A stretch of 64,000 bases of DNA from Tubulanus polymorphus (GCF_964204645.1 NC_134035.1:942001-1006000), one strand, 5' to 3'. Shown: positions 12,561 to 25,450, counted from the stretch's first letter. Program-made: numbers and translations. The notes: a model not told the origin generated them from the letters alone.

Positions 12561-13183
12561 ACTTAATAAAAAAGACTGTGGAACTGGTGTTACACATATA
12601 GGACAAGCTGTATAACCACTGGACAAGTGGTCTACTGGTTAACAGATGGGCCCAGCTGCATAGACGCGACTGAAATCCAAAAATGGTCGTTGTTACATTG
12701 GTTTTATAGAACCGAGATGGTCTTAAACTGGTCTTAAATCTAAGTCTTCACTGTGCAACTGGCCCCTGTGTTCGAACCCCGGTGATTGCGCAATATCTCA
12801 CTTTAACTTACACTGGGTCGTGATACCTAGAACTGTTTAGAAGGTCACAGTCATTTGGGAATCAATTGTAAAAGCTTCCTTTCATCGAAACTGTCTGACC
12901 CTTGAGGCATTTCACTAATTCTTTAATATCGCACAGGCACATCTAAAACAATATAAATATGAGAGGAGAGACTGGTTCGGATTTCATAAACAGTAAATAA
13001 CGAACGGATGAACGAAATCGATATTTTATCCATCATTCGATTGATGAGGAAATGTAGCATGTGTCAGGTGTTCGAATTACGCGAGTCCCACCCAAATTCA
13101 CATTAGTAACACAAACACTTTATTTGATATTTGATTTTTTTTAATGCTGGATACATTTACATTTCCATTGAGAGGTGTGAATA
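12561..13183. other. Non-coding DNA
   Basis: Contains about 120 bp (12650-12775) resembling the TTATAGAACC/GGTCTTAAA repeat of the 37.2-kb array. No gene is seen. Confidence 0.3.
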
Positions 13184-13496
13184 CGGTGGCGCCACTGATC
13201 ATTATTATCAAGAAACTGCAGGGAATTCGATACCAAAAACCTGGAAAACTCAGGGAATTAGAAAAGTAAGGGAAAACTCAGGAAACTTTACAAATTCTAC
13301 CAAAAACCTGGAAAACTTGGGAATTTGGATATCGCCATTGACCGCGTGTTTATCAGTACATGATTCAATGAAAAACAAATACGGTAGTAACATTTAAAAC
13401 TTTGAAATTACTCAGGATTTTCTCAGGGAATTTAGTGTGATCAAAATCAGGGAGAACTCAGGGATTTGTAAATGGGTGGAAAGTGGCGCCACCCTG
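13184..13496. mobile_element. MITE-B copy with GGTGGCGCCAC inverted ends
   Basis: GGTGGCGCCACTGATC at the left and GTGGCGCCACCCTGATG at the right frame an interior of repeated CAGGGAATT, ACCTGGAAAACT and CTCAGGGA phrases. Same family as the element at 58116. The frame 13131-13397 is entirely repeat-derived. Confidence 0.6.
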
Positions 13497-13683
13497 ATGA
13501 GATCAGAACATCGAGAAATCAAACTTCTGAATAAAATTTTACATGACTAAAAATGGCTTAGAATTGAAAACTTAGCGAGGCCTGAGGTGTCATTTTCTAA
13601 ATGTTTATTTATGCCGTTGTATTCCATTTGATTAAGAATTGAAAATTATGTTCGTGGTCGCGGTGAAGAGATGCTGAGTCATT

Positions 13684-14137
13684 ACAGCGCTGTTGAGTCG
13701 TCGCGCACGCGTTTGAGTCGTCCGCTGGCCGCTGCAACAGTCAGTCGTTTCTGTCGGTTACGCCGCGGTGCTGTCACTGATTCTCTCTCGACTCTAGCAG
13801 ACGCACGACGATGACGACGCATCGCGATTGATAAATGTGATTTGTTCGCCGCGATCGTCGTCAATAGTCGTTCGCTCGGCTACTAGTGCATGCTGGGATA
13901 CGCTAGCTAGCGTGTGATTAGAGACTGGATGCCGCCCGCGCTCCTCGCTGGTTGCTGCTGATGCTGTCATCTGTTATTGTTGTTTGTCGTAGTCGTGAGG
14001 AACAGTACTAGCTGCAGCAGCAGCAGCAGCACACCACCGCAGCAGCAGCAGTGTGTTATTTCACTCAGTACTCGTTCACTCGTAGTGTGTTCAACATCAT
14101 GTGGACTATAACTCCTCCTCGTCAGTAACGCAATCAG
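13684..14137 (+). promoter_or_regulatory. SoxD: Probable SoxD promoter and first (non-coding) exon
   Basis: A CpG-dense stretch ends in a good splice donor, CAATCAG|GTAGGA at 14138. It contains GCATGCTGGGA at 13888-13898, resembling half of a ZNF143/Staf promoter element, and TCAGT-type initiator-like sites near 13740 and 14067. CAG repeats at 14012-14052 would lie in the 5'UTR. A ten-codon upstream ORF (ATG 14099, stop 14126-14128) sits just before the donor and could dampen translation. The next safe acceptor on this strand is the SoxD exon at 27818, so a leader exon spliced about 13.7 kb downstream is the simplest reading. There is no TATA box. This is inference, without transcript support. 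Confidence 0.4.
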
Positions 14138-16116
14138 GTAGGATCCATTTTTTCAAAGTCCAAATGCTTTTTTAATCACTTTTCTGATTTGCTAATCATA
14201 GCTTATCGAGGTTTCATTCATTCTACGCGATATTTTTGACCCAATCGTAGATTTTCACTCATTTAGATTTCATCTACAGACGAGGTTTCGTTCATTCTAC
14301 GCGGTATTTTAGACCCAATCGTAGATTTGTTCCCGATTACCCAAGATTTCATCCATTTCTACTCGACGTTCTTAGAAATTCATTTCAAATCCAATTTCCA
14401 TTGAACTCGTAATTTCTGAAACGCTGTTCAACGCTTAATTTATAGGCATTTTTTCTAAGCTTTCGTTTTCGGAGATATCATTTCTGGTCGGCGTAAGGCA
14501 TCGCATGCTCTTGCTCTAACATGTCTTGACGGTGTTATAGAATTCAGAAAAATATAAAAACATTTATAGAGTTATCTGTTTTTGCCCTCAATATCCGCCT
14601 TCTTATAGGCTTCTGATTATCTCTGATTCTTCAGAATTGTTATCGAAGCTGTTTTTGAAAATTATTCATATTCAACAAATTTGAATCAACAAAGAATGAC
14701 GTTGTTGCGCCGTAAAAATCAACAAAGAAACATTTGATCGAATCAAGAGAGGAATTTTTCCAAAAAAAAAAAATTTTCCGATTTTGTATAATTTATGATC
14801 GTAGTTGTAGTAGTAGTAACAGTGATGATGAATGTTACGCGATAAAGCAATTAGAAAATGAACATCTATTCGTTGAATATTAATAATTTCACTAGTTCCA
14901 CGAGGGTTTGGTCTAACGAGGGTATCGGGTCTCTTCTCTCGCCCTCATCCTAATACACACACGCTGCTGCTGCTGCTGCTGCCTTATCGCAGTTTTTCAA
15001 TTAATGACATACTGAATGAATAGTTTATTCCCCTATCCCGGATCAACAAGGGATTCCTGCCACGTCTATTGTATAAATACGTAACCACGGTAACTATTGT
15101 CTTGCTCACTAGCGGCGCGCGCTATTGTTTTAAGAAGTTCAGTTTTTTTGCCCGTTGTTTCCGAGTTGTTTTCCCGGAGAACTGCTGTTTTGATTTTTTG
15201 ATCTGAAATCTACTTGTCCTCTGCAATCAATTTCGAGGACGGTTCTTTAAAGGCTTAAAAATGATACCATTTAGCTGCTCACTGTCCTAACCACGAGACC
15301 GCTGAGTCATGCACAGTTCAAAAGTTTGTCTGGTCAGCGTTGTGACCATTTAGCTGTGGTTGATCAGTCAGGTGTGATGACGCGGTGTCAAAATCACCGA
15401 CAATACCATAATCAGGGTTTCTAATCAAGCAAATCATAGGCAAACCGAGTAGAACATATCATTCACCATACAGAGTTTTTGGAGAATAAACTTGGCGTTC
15501 AAAACTAATTTATTGGCCAGTTTTACCCCAAATAAAAACATTCCACCCCTCTCCTCTCCTCTAACCTATCCGTAGTGTAATTACAGTTTGCGTCGGCTGG
15601 CTGTTGCTCATATTGGTACAGACAGCACTGGAAACTAATCTTAAACTCATATCGCTAGATGATATTTATTGTTTTCATTGTTCATCGCAAACTACTTCCG
15701 TAATTTATGTCATTCGTCGTCTCTCTCTTGAGAGCTCTTCGTATATCCCCTATTGTTTTAACTTGAGCCATTAATTTTATTTTATGGATTTTGTCGACTG
15801 CGAGCGCATTTAAAATTCCGATTGTCTGTTGACTACAACAGCGACGGAGAATAGCAGACGGATAGGCTGCATTTACAGCACGTATCTGAAGCGAGTTATA
15901 TGTATCGGAATGACAACAACTCGTGACATTTTGCCTTTGTAATAACACAAATCGAAATAAAGGATGAATCTCGCAATAAAGGGCGAATATTCCATCGATT
16001 TGAAATATTTAAAGTTTTGTACGTGACAACAAACTTCAGGAGACGAGAAATTCTGTTTGTTGTAAGCAATAGGCGACAGTTTGTGAAATTCTTGGAAAAA
16101 CAATACAGCAAAAATA
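14138..16116 (+). other. Probable SoxD first intron, part 1
   Basis: AT-rich, with no coding exon recognised. Two SOX-type sites CTATTGTT are at 15122-15129 and 15750-15757. There is a CTG microsatellite at 14963-14981 and an imperfect duplication of ATTTTTGACCCAATCGTAGATTT near 14229 and 14309. Confidence 0.35.
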
Positions 16117-16250
16117 CAGGATGGCCGCAAACCTGGAAATTAGGGAAAAGTCGGGGATTTTCTTTTTATCTAGAAAAGTCTGGAAATCCAGAGAATTTTG
16201 TAAGAAAAGCTGAAAATCAGGGAAATTTGTTGAGATTGCTAGATCCCTAG
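16117..16250 (+). mobile_element. MITE-B fragment
   Basis: GGATGGCCGCAAACCTGGAA, then TTAGGGAAAAGTCGGGGATT and GAGATTGCTAGATCCC match the copies at 58116 and 52615 in order. A second fragment (CTCAGGGATTTTGTGA; GAAGTGGCCAC) lies at 16853-16890. Confidence 0.55.
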
Positions 16251-17002
16251 GTCTTTTTGATAATTTTACAATCACGGAACCTCAAATTTCAGAGAAAATC
16301 TGTAAATATCCATTAAGTTCATTATTTCCATCATTTAAATTATTAGATAAGAATTGTTATTAGATTCTGATAGATCTTACTACAGTCCGACACGACGTGA
16401 CAATGTTGAATGATTTTTTTCCACGCGCGCACGTGTGTCTTTCTCTCTCTTTAGGGTCTAGATTTCCACCCACCTCCAGATGTGCTGTAATCTGCAGATA
16501 GATTACGTTCACAGCGTCGGGTTTTACTACTCTGTTAGTTTTCAGCAGAAGTCGTTGAAGCATTTTACACTTTTTCAATACACAGTAAACACCCGGCAGT
16601 GATCCTGATGAACTGCACCGAGCTGAACTTTCATCTCAGTTCACTGCTAAGAAGTGGAGATAGAATAGTTGTTACATTTATGGTCAAGCTCCTTTGCTTG
16701 GCTGGCTTGGTGTTGTTTTCCTCCAGCTCTGGGCCTGTGTATCTTGCACATGGCTCTGGTTCATTCGTATATTTTCAGTAAGTGATTCATAAGAAATAAA
16801 TGAATTGTTACTTTTTGAACGGAGAAATTTCTAAAATTCACAACATGGAAACACTCAGGGATTTTGTGAGTTGGCGGGAAGTGGCCACTGTGGTGTATCT
16901 TGCCCTATTCTGGCTTCGGGCTGGTAGTATGGCTCCCAGCTGGTATGTTAGGGTCTTGTACCTATCCACCTGGCTCATGGTCATCTGTCCATCTACTGCA
17001 CT

Positions 17003-17147
17003 CCGGGCTTGTACTGGTCTCTCGTCTGTCCCCGGGCTGGTGCTGGTCTCGACTGTCTCCGGGCTGGTGCTGGTCTCTTGACTGTCTCCGGGCTGGTACT
17101 GGTCTCTCGTCTGTCTCCGGGCTGGTACTGGTCTCTTGTCTGTCTAT
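17003..17147 (+). repeat. Minisatellite, 27-29 bp unit, about five copies
   Basis: CTGTCTCCGGGCTGGTACTG followed by GTCTCT. GGGCTGG recurs at 17034, 17061, 17090 and 17119. All open frames over it (16800-17392) are repeat shadows. Confidence 0.85.
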
Positions 17148-19426
17148 GTCCGATCCTCGAAGGTATCGTATATTCAAATCGATCAACACACAGTGAATAC
17201 ATTCACCTGAGTCTCGTTATATACAGCATGGCTGACGAGGTGAGATTTCATTTCTCAGTGGACGCTGGTCAGATAACGTCCGTTTATCGCGTCCTTCTCT
17301 CCCCTTCTCCGTACTTGAATACCTTCTCAATGGTTAATCACATTGTTTTGCTGAATCACCGGTATACTTCAGGGACTAAGTCAAAATTCTGATTCAACGA
17401 TGCATCATCAGGCTATAGACTGACCATCGCTGTAAAAAGTTGAGACTATTTCCATTATTGATGAATATCATTTAGACAAACCAATTTAAACAATTGTTAT
17501 TGTTTTGATTTTTCAAGCTGCCCTTCGAAAACTAAGTATAAAAAAAATTTTGGACATTTTTGCGAAATTTGGATACTATTTTCATGGGTTTTTTTTTTTC
17601 TAAATAAAAAGTTATCCATTCTCGGCTGATGTATTTAGGTAGCGCGACACAACCTCATATTTTAGAGATCTGTCCTTTTTCAATAGGAAAGTGTAAAAAC
17701 GTGTGAAAAAGTGCCCTTTTTGCTATTGAAATAGAACTGTCCCTATTGCTTGTCACGGGTCTTATCGTCACTTACAACATATTTCATAAGTTGGCATATT
17801 GTTGTCTGATTTTTTCCTCGTAGAAGGATTGATTCAGTTTCCGATGGAGGGATTGTTCTTTCTCAATGAAGAATAAACAACTGTTACTTGTTAACTGCAG
17901 CTCATTGTTTACAACGGAGAGCTCGAGCTCGTTCGCTGCACGGAGGAGCAATTCCTTTATCAGTACGCGCGCGGCAATAATACCCGGTAATTACCGGATA
18001 CCCCAGGTAGCGTTACACCTGGTGTGAGTTAGAACTCCATTCTCTCTCTCTCGGTTGCTCTCTCTCAGGATTCTCTTCAGAGTGATGCTGACAGTCAGTT
18101 GTTATTCAGCTGCTGAGGCGGAGCGGAGATCATCGTTGGTTAGTAGACAGTTTTCACCTATTGTTCTTATTCTCTGTGTGTGTGTAGCTGAAACAGATGA
18201 TACTTTTACTACTACTACGCTGCTGCTGCTGCTGCTGCTGCCGGGAGTTTACTATTGATGCTACTACTGTATATACTACAACTATTCTTCACAACTAGAA
18301 CTGATGAATCGGCTAAATCTTTAGTCACTTTTGGGTATTGCGTGTAAGTCATCATTTTCATACATCTTTTGACAATGTTTTGATAGAAACTTGATTTTTA
18401 CGTAAGATCTTCAGAAGTTCATCGTCAGATATGTTTCCAAATTAAACTTTTCGAGAAAGATTGATAATTAAGGGGTTTTTTTATGAATTGCTGTAACGCT
18501 TTGTATTTCATAGCATGTTAAAGTGTTCTTTTCACAATTCTAAATAATTTTCAAAAATGATAAATTCTCTAAATGTTTACTACACATTAGTTTTTGTTTA
18601 AATAGTTTTTTTTTCCTACACGATAATGCTATTCACATTCTGTGATGGCAAAAGCGATTGAAATCGAGCCCTTTTCAAACTCATCGCCGATCAATAATCA
18701 GTCTTTTATTTTTAAAACGAAGATATCCACCACCGGATCGAACTTGCTGTTTCTACAATGTTCCAGGCGCGCTCGCGCACGGACGACACAAACGACTAGA
18801 CAAACTGTTAAATCAAGTGTGCATAACAACGTTGGTCGTCGTATAAACGATTGTTGCGTCTTCTTTCATTCATTCTAGAATTCGTGATTTTTCGATTCAA
18901 TTTGCATCTAAATTCGTAGTTCTGCGAACTGAATCTCTTATCTTCATCGATTTCCATGTTCTATTATGTTTCGCGTGTATTTATAAATTTTTAATCGGGT
19001 ACCGTCAATGCTACCGTGGCAAGCGAGGATTCCGCCAGGTGTCGCTAGTAGTAACTGGGTTACCGCGCTTCGATTTCTTCAACATTTCGATTAAATTCGA
19101 TTCTACTTATCCAAATTTTAGTAAATCAATTTTAGCGTACCATCTCTGACTGAGAAAGCGGGTCTTATATCTATCCGATGACTTGTTTGTGAATTTTCAG
19201 ATTTTGGAGCCTAAAAATCAAGTTCAGTGAAGTGAAAGCAATCATGTAGATTATGAAATTTCAGATATTTTTCTCAAATATTTCATGACTATTACACCTA
19301 ACTATGCATCATCAACAATAGATTTTGAAAAAATTATCGCCAATTCGGTGTTTGTTCACAAAACTGGAAACTATTTGTTGTCTCTAAATTAGAGGGCTTT
19401 TACGTAGTAAATAGTTTTTCATTCAG
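17148..19426 (+). other. Probable SoxD first intron, part 2
   Basis: No exon is supported. CTG microsatellite at 18220-18240. SOX-type sites CTATTGTT at 18158-18165 and AACAATAG at 19314-19321. A pyrimidine-rich (CT)n stretch lies near 18041-18068. Confidence 0.35.
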
Positions 19427-19748
19427 TAAACCTCTCCTCTCCTCCTCATGGGATCTGTAAAAATGCCGGGATTGAATGAAGATCCACTCAGCAGCAGTAG
19501 AAGCAGCAGCAGCGGCGGCAACATCTCGCTGGAATTTCTAAACAATTATAAGCAAACAAAAACATTCAGCAAACATGAACCACTTCCTGTTTTATGGTAT
19601 TCACACAATAGACGATCAGACACGGGGTATCTCAGCAGAGTTCTCTCAAAATCTTCATCTGATTCTCGAGTGATATGATCCAGTTCTTGGACGATCGTGG
19701 TGTTTTAGAGATTGAGTCTAGTTTTCTAGGATTAAATGTAAGGGTAGG
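19427..19748 (+). other. Candidate alternative leader or N-terminal SoxD exon
   Basis: Bounded by a good acceptor (TAGTTTTTCATTCAG ending at 19426) and a strong donor (GG|GTAAGT at 19749). Inside is an ATG at 19448 opening a 76-codon frame (MGSVKMPGLNEDPLSSSRSS onward, stop at 19676-19678) with a Ser-rich CAG-type patch and a less repetitive part (SLEFLNNYKQTKTFSKHEPL). If the weaker donor GG|GTATCT at 19627 is used instead, the frame joins SoxD exon 27819 in phase through GGA GAA ATG, adding 60 residues plus Glu before MSSK. With the strong donor it would be an upstream ORF in a leader exon. No family match is recognised. Could be chance. Confidence 0.3.
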
Positions 19749-19940
19749 GTAAGTAAGGGTGATATTTTGACATTTAATCGGTCAATGATAGAAGCATTCT
19801 TGGAAGTAAAATCCGTTAGAAATGAAGAGAAATTCATCGACTCTGGCATTCTCATGTCAGTATATAGATTCTTAGGTTTTTAAGTCATTTTGTTGAATTT
19901 GCTAAATGCGCCTTCGGTCATAGTTTCATGTGCTCCAGCT

Positions 19941-20074
19941 CTGGGGCCAGTTGCTCAAAAGTTGGTTAAAGATAACCGACCGTTAAATACCATAGTAACA
20001 ATGAAATTTTAATTGTCACCATATCAACTATCCACTGGTTACCTCTAACCAACTTTTGAGCAACCGGCCCCTGG
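19941..20074. mobile_element. Foldback element F2 (GGGGCCAGTTGCTCAAAAGTT ends)
   Basis: The left end GGGGCCAGTTGCTCAAAAGT is matched by the right end AACTTTTGAGCAACCGGCCCC. The arms continue through TTGGTTAAAGATAACC / GGTTACCTCTAACCAA. A sister copy lies at 60445-60562 between two HMG-box exons. Confidence 0.88.
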
Positions 20075-23000
20075 TCTTTAGAGCATTGTGTAGAAGGTGT
20101 GTGTATTATCTTACAGAGGTCAATAAACATATTTCTACCTCTGGTTGATGTTATGTATGAGGGAACGGATTATCATCCACATTTCATGTGGTCTCTGTAA
20201 ACAGTAAAAGGACAAAGGCATTATCATCCTCGCAGTATAATTATCACACACAGCTTTTAGCTATGTTGCTTGTGTATGCTTGTTACTAGGTAGGGGGCAT
20301 CTGAAGATTATTCCAATCAGTTTTGGGTTCGAGTTTGAAGTTTCTTATTTTTCCCTTTTCCAAATGATGGAAACAGAGAGGAAGCCTTTCTGTCTACGGT
20401 TAGCGTGCTTTTGTTGATAAGATTTGTACACACTATTCTCAGATTCTAATATATATATTTTCCACTGTATAGAAATTGAATGGAAAACTTATTTCTAGCT
20501 TCAAGAAACTGATTTCAAATCATCATCGGATTAAGAAAAAGGAAAATCAACTAGCTAAAATGGCGAATTTTCAAAAAGAAGTACTTTGTACTCAAGGCAC
20601 CTTTCAAACTTAGGAAACTTTTTTGTTAGATGTTAAGCCAAGTTGATGGAATCATGCATTTTCGAGGTGGTCCCTCATAGTGTAGAAGCTGTGGCAGTAA
20701 TTATGAGTGCAGCTACAGAACAATTACTCGCCTATAGACCATCTGGTTCTAATGACTGCGTTTGTAAAACTCGCCTACAATCAGTCGGAAACTGATCAAG
20801 TCAGATTATCTTTTGTCTGCCAATCAATCAATCCATCTATATTATACTAGCACCTATCTGTAGGCAGGTGATTGATAATCTACTCATCATCGAGAGTTAC
20901 TACACCTTTCTCGTTCTAGGAGAAAGTATTGATTTTATTTTCATTCATCCTCCAGAGTTCCTATGTGTCGTCACTCATCTGAACACAGTTAATGAAATAT
21001 TTGTAAAAGGCGTTTTGAATTTTTCCTTTTTTAAACAAGTCGGTGTTTGAACTATTTGTAGAAAAGAAACGTTTAATTGTCGTAAATAGTTAAAACTATT
21101 GCAGTTTTGATGAGTATAATTGAGAGAAACTCTTGATATCAATTTAAACATTGGTCTATAGATTTTTAGCGTTATTTGAAATTTGAAACTAACTGTAACC
21201 GCGTACCAGTCGTCATTATGTACCGCAAGTATTCATTTCGATGATAATACTCAATTAAAGTCCCGCCTTAAATTAAAAATCATTAAAACTCGGCCCTCGA
21301 GGCATCTACGGCGATGTTTAAAGGTTCTTTTCTAAACGTCTGATCTTCACAAAGTATAGAATAAATGCTGAACATCAAAATTCACGAAAACAATATATAA
21401 AAATAACTTCTGCCTTTTTTCCTTAAACTCTCGATTCGGATATTTTTTGTTTTGATGTTCGACGTTTTATAAATAATTATGACGAATGCGACAGGAAAAA
21501 AGTTCAATTCTAAATGTCAGAAACCACTTCACAAGAATGATTTGTATAATGAAGTTCGCTTGATTAGAATTTGTTGTTTCATTCGTGGAGAAAAAAACAC
21601 CTGACAAAAAACCTATATTTGTGATGACATTTTGAAATACAGATATGGGTGGAGTCTGTTACAGTTCTGTGAATTTGGAAATTGAGGTTAATTTATTCTA
21701 TTTGATATAATTAGGCGAGGAGGTACCTTGCCATCTTTCACTGGTCTTCCGGATCAGGGATGGATTCAGCGTTAAATTTTGACTACTTCGTCAATGAAAA
21801 TGGCGTAACTTTTTTTCATAAAATGAACATTGTAGGAATCAATCCAAATTCACGATATAAGCCATGCTCTTAGGGTTGACAACAGCACACCCTCAAATCC
21901 TACCCAAAGACTCGTCAGATTTAGACTAGTCGGATGTTTTCCAAGGTTTTAAGAAATTTATCGATAAGAGTTCTTGATCGCCTCGTCTGAGGTTTCCCTG
22001 AGGATCCAGTCGTGTAGTTATGAGTTACAGTTAACTGTTGAGTTGAAATCAGTTCATTTTCGATGAGTTAACTCTTGAGTCAGTTCTTATCCCAGATCTG
22101 CGTAACCGAGTTCTGGGTTCTTCGGTTCAAATCCTAGTTGTAGCGGAGTTTCCTGGACATGTGGTCCTATTTTGTAATGCTGACTTGGAAGTGACCAATA
22201 TAGATTCAGCACTGGTGACTACACTCATCAACTCTATTGTCTATTGTAAATATGTATAAATATACAATGATGGATTGCTCGGTGTATTTACATCTGGATT
22301 CTGTTAATTAAGACCATTAATAGGAATCAATTTCTTACAGCGCGCCGATCATTTCATCCATCCACCTCCGACGGAGCGAGCATCCATCCATCGGCGATTA
22401 GAGAGCAAAAGCTCAAGCTTTGATAGTTGTGCGTGTGAGTCATCTCTTATATCACTGAACAAACTCTCCAGTACACAATCATAAATTATACTCCCTGATG
22501 GTCATCATTCATCCTTCATGTATATGTATTGTGAGTGAGTATATATATATGTGTTTGTGTATCTGGTGGTGGTGCTGTTGTTGTTGTTGATCCCTTGTGG
22601 CCAGATTTAATCGTTGTTCTATCTCTCTCTCTCTTCAAACCGTGCCTGACTCATCCCCGATGCACAATACAATACCCACCGTATTGGATGAATGGGTATA
22701 TATCTAAGACTTAGACTCCTGATGAATGGGTACCCCGTATGATCAGGACTTAGACTCCTGCAACTCTATAAGGGTAACAGGTAATAATACCCTTCCGGTA
22801 GATATCGCCCCATTGCATATGTCAAAAAGTATCATCTTGTTTTTATCCAAGTGTTACATACTCTAGTTTGATAGAAAACTGAATTTGAAGGCGGGGGTAT
22901 TTTTACCTGGGTTGGATTTATATATACTGTGAACTGGGGGTTGATTCTTAGGATGTGCCATTTTGGTGCTTGATGGTTGGATGCCATTTTAAAGTAGAAC

Positions 23001-24449
23001 TTATACCTACCAGCAACTGAGAAGCTTCTACTATATAGAATGCTAGCTATGACATCTAATAAACAGTTACATAACCCGTTGAATATACATTGTTGCCATG
23101 GATGATGCAGGGGTCCATGCTTTCAAGTGTTTTCTTAGCTCTCAAGATGATTTGGATTAAGTTGAGGAAATAATGTTTCTGTTCAGATTCCTTGCTGATT
23201 TCTCTTTGACGACGAAGGAACAATCTGGAATTGTGTATGAGCTTCACTAGCTATAATTGGCTGCATACTCCGGTTGGGAATAGCATAACACGAGCTGTAC
23301 CTCTAGTGACAAGACCAAGAATATTCTTCAGGCTGAAATTTTGTTTTCTCGAATATATCGCTGCACTGGACTTGACGCCCACGAATCCTAAATTTCTTCA
23401 CATGAGCCGTGACAAGGTACGAGATTGTCTTCATGACTCGGAGGTTGGTTTCGTAACGATGGGATTTTCTTCAAAGAAAAGTTGTATCGAACTTAATTGA
23501 TATGTAAATGTTAGGAATTAGGGAATTTGTTTATTCTCCAACCATTTCTGTGGTACATGGAGGGAGACTATGAAATATATATATTTACAAAACAACAGAA
23601 AATATAAACTTTTGTTGATGAAATATAACACAAAGTTATTAACAATACTGTACATGTCATACACTAATTATATAATATATCAAACTTGGAGAGATCTATA
23701 TAGATGAATTCAAACAGCGCTACCTAGTGACAGATCATCAATTGTCACGATTCAAAGAGATATTCTTTATTTGAGGTAGAGAAAAAAGGTTTAATGTCAT
23801 CATCATCATCATTATAGACATTGCTAATCAATGAGCATGATAACCTCTTCGTACCTAGGGGCCAGGGTGTGCTACTTCTCTCTCTCGATATCCTGAAGGA
23901 GATCATTTTGAGATAAAAAAAATAGATTAATAAGCAGTTATCAGGTGTTGTCTAATTTTCATGCGATTAATTAGGTTTTCTCTCACGTGCCACACGCGTG
24001 GCGCGCTGCCGTCTACAGCGGGTTCACAAACGCTCGTAATCAGCCATTGTTCTACGTCATTAACGCGAAGTCACTACTCGCTTTACCTGTGACCTCGGAG
24101 TCGAGATTACGTTTTCGCGCCGAGATGTAGATTTTTTCGGCGGAAGGTTTCAGGTTTAATTAGGCGACGATCGATATATCGTAGTAATTACGCCGCGAAA
24201 GAGAATGGTCGACTAGAAACGATGTCGTTTTCGTTTGTGTTGTCGGAAGATAATTTCTCGTTAATGCCGCATCGCGCGCGCGGACGCTTTAATTAGAATC
24301 GATTCGCGTTAATTATGAAAACGAAGGCAAAAAATTATTATCTCTTCTTTCTTTGTATCGTTATCGGAGGCGGCTTCTGTCTTACGACCGTCTGCGCCTG
24401 TTATCAGCAGAACAGTGTACAGACCAATACCATCTGGTCAAGTCCCTGC
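20075..24449 (+). other. Probable SoxD first intron, part 3
   Basis: Mostly AT-rich without recognisable exons. A degraded F1-type foldback lies at about 22004-22105 (CCAGTCGTGTAGTTATGAGT to CTTATCCCAGATCTG). A CpG-richer stretch without coding content lies at 23990-24330. The frame 23231-23500 (+) has no recognised family. Short GATGA/TCATCA microsatellites are near 23798. Confidence 0.35.
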
Positions 24450-24745
24450 AAATGAGGAAAATGGCAGAGTCTCATGGTGCCATAAGTTTCAAATCCTTTC
24501 AAGGGAGGGACGTTGTAGATTGTCATGAGTTCAAATCCTTCAAGGAAGGAATGTTTCACAGTCCTAATGAGACCACGAGGTTCAAACCCTATCGAGGGAG
24601 GAACGTTGTAAAGTCTCATGATGTCATCAAGTTCCAATCCTTGCCACGCAGGAGCACTACAGTCACATGATGCCACGAGGTTCAAAGCTCTGGAGGAACA
24701 GAGACCTGTGGAGGAACGTAGTTCAAATCCATACAATGTGGAGGA
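24450..24745 (+). repeat. Tandem array with tRNA B-box-like motif, 40-51 bp units
   Basis: GTTCAAATCC-like decamers recur at 24487, 24529, 24580, 24630, 24680 and 24720, each followed by a GGGAGGAACGTTGTA-like block and CATGA. The motif resembles the RNA polymerase III B box (GGTTCGANTCC). A single related unit with a better box (GGTTCGAATCC) lies at 27598-27608. The frames over it on both strands are repeat translations. Confidence 0.7.
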
Positions 24746-24790
24746 TGCTCATAACACACATGACTGGTAGACTGATATTAGGCTTAAAGA

Positions 24791-24998
24791 GTTAACAAAT
24801 AAAAACCCACAGCAGATATTGAAAAGTTAGTTAATTATCTGACTAACAGATTCGGGGTTACTTCTAAACCCTTTCATCAGAGAGACCATACAGATTTTAT
24901 GGTTTCACTGATGATCGGGTTTAGAAATAACCCTGAAACTGTTATTCAGATGATAAACTAACTTTTCAATATCTACTGTGGGTTTTTTACTTGTTAAC
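24791..24998. mobile_element. Palindromic element P2, about 90-bp arms
   Basis: GTTAACAAATAAAAACCCAC onward pairs with the right end GTGGGTTTTTTACTTGTTAAC. Further pairing includes ATTGAAAAGTTAGTT/AACTAACTTTTCAAT and GGTTACTTCTAAACCC/GGGTTTAGAAATAACC. The spacer is about 30 bp. No coding capacity; probably a MITE. Confidence 0.88.
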
Positions 24999-24999
24999 C

Positions 25000-25450
25000 G
25001 CGTCATCATTTTGAAACATGACACTTTTAATTAATAAGAATCGCAGCAACTGCAGCAGCATCGGTGGCGCTGATGCAGTTTTTATATCTCGGATGATGCC
25101 GCGTTTTCACTTTGTTTCAGCTATTGTTGAGTAAAAACACTCGACAATGTATCGGCACTTCAACGCTGCTGTTATTAATTTTCCTGAGGTTTAAGTGCTG
25201 CTATACTTTGTGATAATGAAACGACACAAAACTCAACTTGAAGTAGTTATCGTCATCGTCAACTGTTATTGTTTTTACGACTATAGAATTTTCCGTCGTC
25301 GTCGTCGTCAAACTTTTCATCATTTTCGTACATATTGTTATTTACTACGCGGGAGGTTCGAGGGTACTCGTACCGCTCGTAGTCGCTGTACTTTAACCAA
25401 CTTTCTCTCAGCGGAAAACGTTTCGGATTAAGCGTCGTTCCTTCTAAAAA
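25000..25450. promoter_or_regulatory. Non-coding stretch with CpG-rich patch and a SOX site
   Basis: CTATTGTTG at 25121 follows CAG. The patch has several CGTCGT runs. Frames overlap on both strands, so no coding call is made. A weak enhancer candidate. Confidence 0.2.

Noticed and set aside
24353-24736. Opposite-strand frames as a repeat-domain protein
   Set aside because: They are translations of a degenerate DNA repeat with irregular 40-51 bp spacing.
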